Source: Thermonema rossianum DSM 10300
GTDB taxonomy: Bacteria > Bacteroidota > Bacteroidia > Cytophagales > Thermonemataceae
Direction of reading: 5' to 3'
DNA length: 64,000 bases
NCBI RefSeq assembly: GCF_000426825.1
Contig: NZ_AUGC01000008.1
Coordinates: forward strand, 62,001-126,000
The translations under genes and the position numbers were made by a program. The notes under the pieces were generated by a model that was not told the DNA's origin, made no database searches, and saw only the letters and a program-made list of their open reading frames with translations. Shown piece by piece: positions 63,524 through 64,000 of the stretch. Numbering within the stretch: the first letter of the stretch is position 1; the number at the start of each line of letters is the position of its first letter.

Positions 63524-64000
63524 ATGTTAGGAAAAACAGGCATAGTTATTCATCGCGAATTTAGCACACGTGTGCGCACCAAAGCTTTTTGGATATCCAC
63601 CTTTTTGACCCCTTTGCTCATTGTGGCTTTGATGGTCCTGCCGCCGGTGTTGTCCATGATGTATGCCGACTCGGAGGGGGAAGCATTGCGCGTGATGGTG
63701 CTCGATGAAAGCAACTTGCTGCAAGGGCAAATCGATACCTCCAAAAGCCTTGTTTTCAATATCATAGAAGGTGATTATAAAGAACGTGTCGCGCAATTCA
63801 AGGAATACGATAAAGCCGACGTGTTTGTGTATCTGTCTGTCCGGCCCGCAGAGCCGGCACAGCCGGAGGTGAAAATCATTTCTAAAAAAGCACTTTCGTT
63901 AGCCGAAGAAAGCAGCATTGTGAAAGCCATTCAGCAGCGTATAGAAGAAATCAGACTGTTGGAAGCGGGTATTCGCGAAGAGGTGCTTGCGCAAAGCAAG
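63524..64000 (+). CDS. ABC-2 type permease, N-terminal part (cut by window end)
   Basis: Open frame to the end of the window, 159 residues seen. It starts MLGKTGIVIHREFSTRVRTK, then a membrane segment (FWISTFLTPLLIVALMVLPPVLSM), then a soluble extracytoplasmic domain of the NatB/YhaP type (RVMVLDESNLL). Permease partner of the ATP-binding protein just upstream. Confidence 0.9.
   Translation, partial: MLGKTGIVIHREFSTRVRTKAFWISTFLTPLLIVALMVLPPVLSMMYADSEGEALRVMVLDESNLLQGQIDTSKSLVFNIIEGDYKERVAQFKEYDKADVFVYLSVRPAEPAQPEVKIISKKALSLAEESSIVKAIQQRIEEIRLLEAGIREEVLAQSK

Overview
The window looks like a chromosomal segment of a Bacteroidota bacterium, most likely of the order Cytophagales (the order is a guess). 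Evidence for the phylum: three secreted proteins with C-terminal type IX secretion (T9SS) sorting tails, GLPGLI-family proteins, a CarboxypepD_reg/TonB-type outer-membrane receptor, a propeller/Y_Y_Y sensor kinase, start sites mostly lacking Shine-Dalgarno sequences, and many TAnnTTTG -7 promoter boxes (two with a TTG exactly 20 nt upstream). The only RNA gene seen is one tRNA-Arg(ACG). No CRISPR array, prophage, integrase or insertion sequence was seen.

Layout. 1-6.2 kb: 3' end of an M1 aminopeptidase, a propeller sensor kinase, an EamA exporter, a small secreted protein. 6.2-12.7 kb (minus): a 1300-residue AsmA/TamB-like membrane-anchored protein, an unknown acidic protein, a histidine ammonia-lyase. 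13-18.3 kb (plus): a DegP/DegQ protease, an M43-type T9SS metalloprotease, chorismate synthase. 18.2-21.4 kb (minus): greA, HIT, accA, MBL hydrolase and an NqrM-like protein, behind a strong promoter and a leader that looks like a transcription attenuator. 21.5-25 kb: a Lys/Cys-rich exported protein, a GAF-SpoIIE phosphatase, tRNA-Arg, a glycosyltransferase.

25.0-32.9 kb is one tight plus-strand run: a secreted HExxH protein, a vWA protein, a PP2C phosphatase and a Ser/Thr kinase (a TerY-P-like triad), then coaX, an outer-membrane barrel, a TPR protein and lptC. After a DinB protein and a sodium:solute symporter on the minus strand, 35.0-38.0 kb holds a PspA-like coiled-coil protein and three TerD-family proteins. 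Triad and TerD set together look like a split tellurite-resistance-type (Ter) envelope or metal stress module, with the triad tied to CoA and LPS-export genes and the TerD proteins tied to a PspA-like membrane protein. This is the strongest candidate for an undescribed system here.

38-49.5 kb: an M13 peptidase lipoprotein, a Dam-type methylase with the apparent wreck of its restriction endonuclease, an outer-membrane protein, a T9SS lipase, a DctQMP TRAP transporter and a PLP enzyme with CBS domains. 49.7-54.7 kb: a small exported Cys-containing protein, two GLPGLI paralogues and a large CarboxypepD_reg/TonB-type receptor form a second candidate system. 54.8-64 kb: acetyl-CoA synthetase broken by one extra base, a beta-CASP hydrolase, a T9SS subtilase overlapping a lipoprotein gene, a tandem Usp, and an ABC exporter whose permease runs off the end. 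Four copies of an about 94-bp interspersed repeat with TGTCATTTCGA/TCGAAATGACA ends lie in gene-free gaps.
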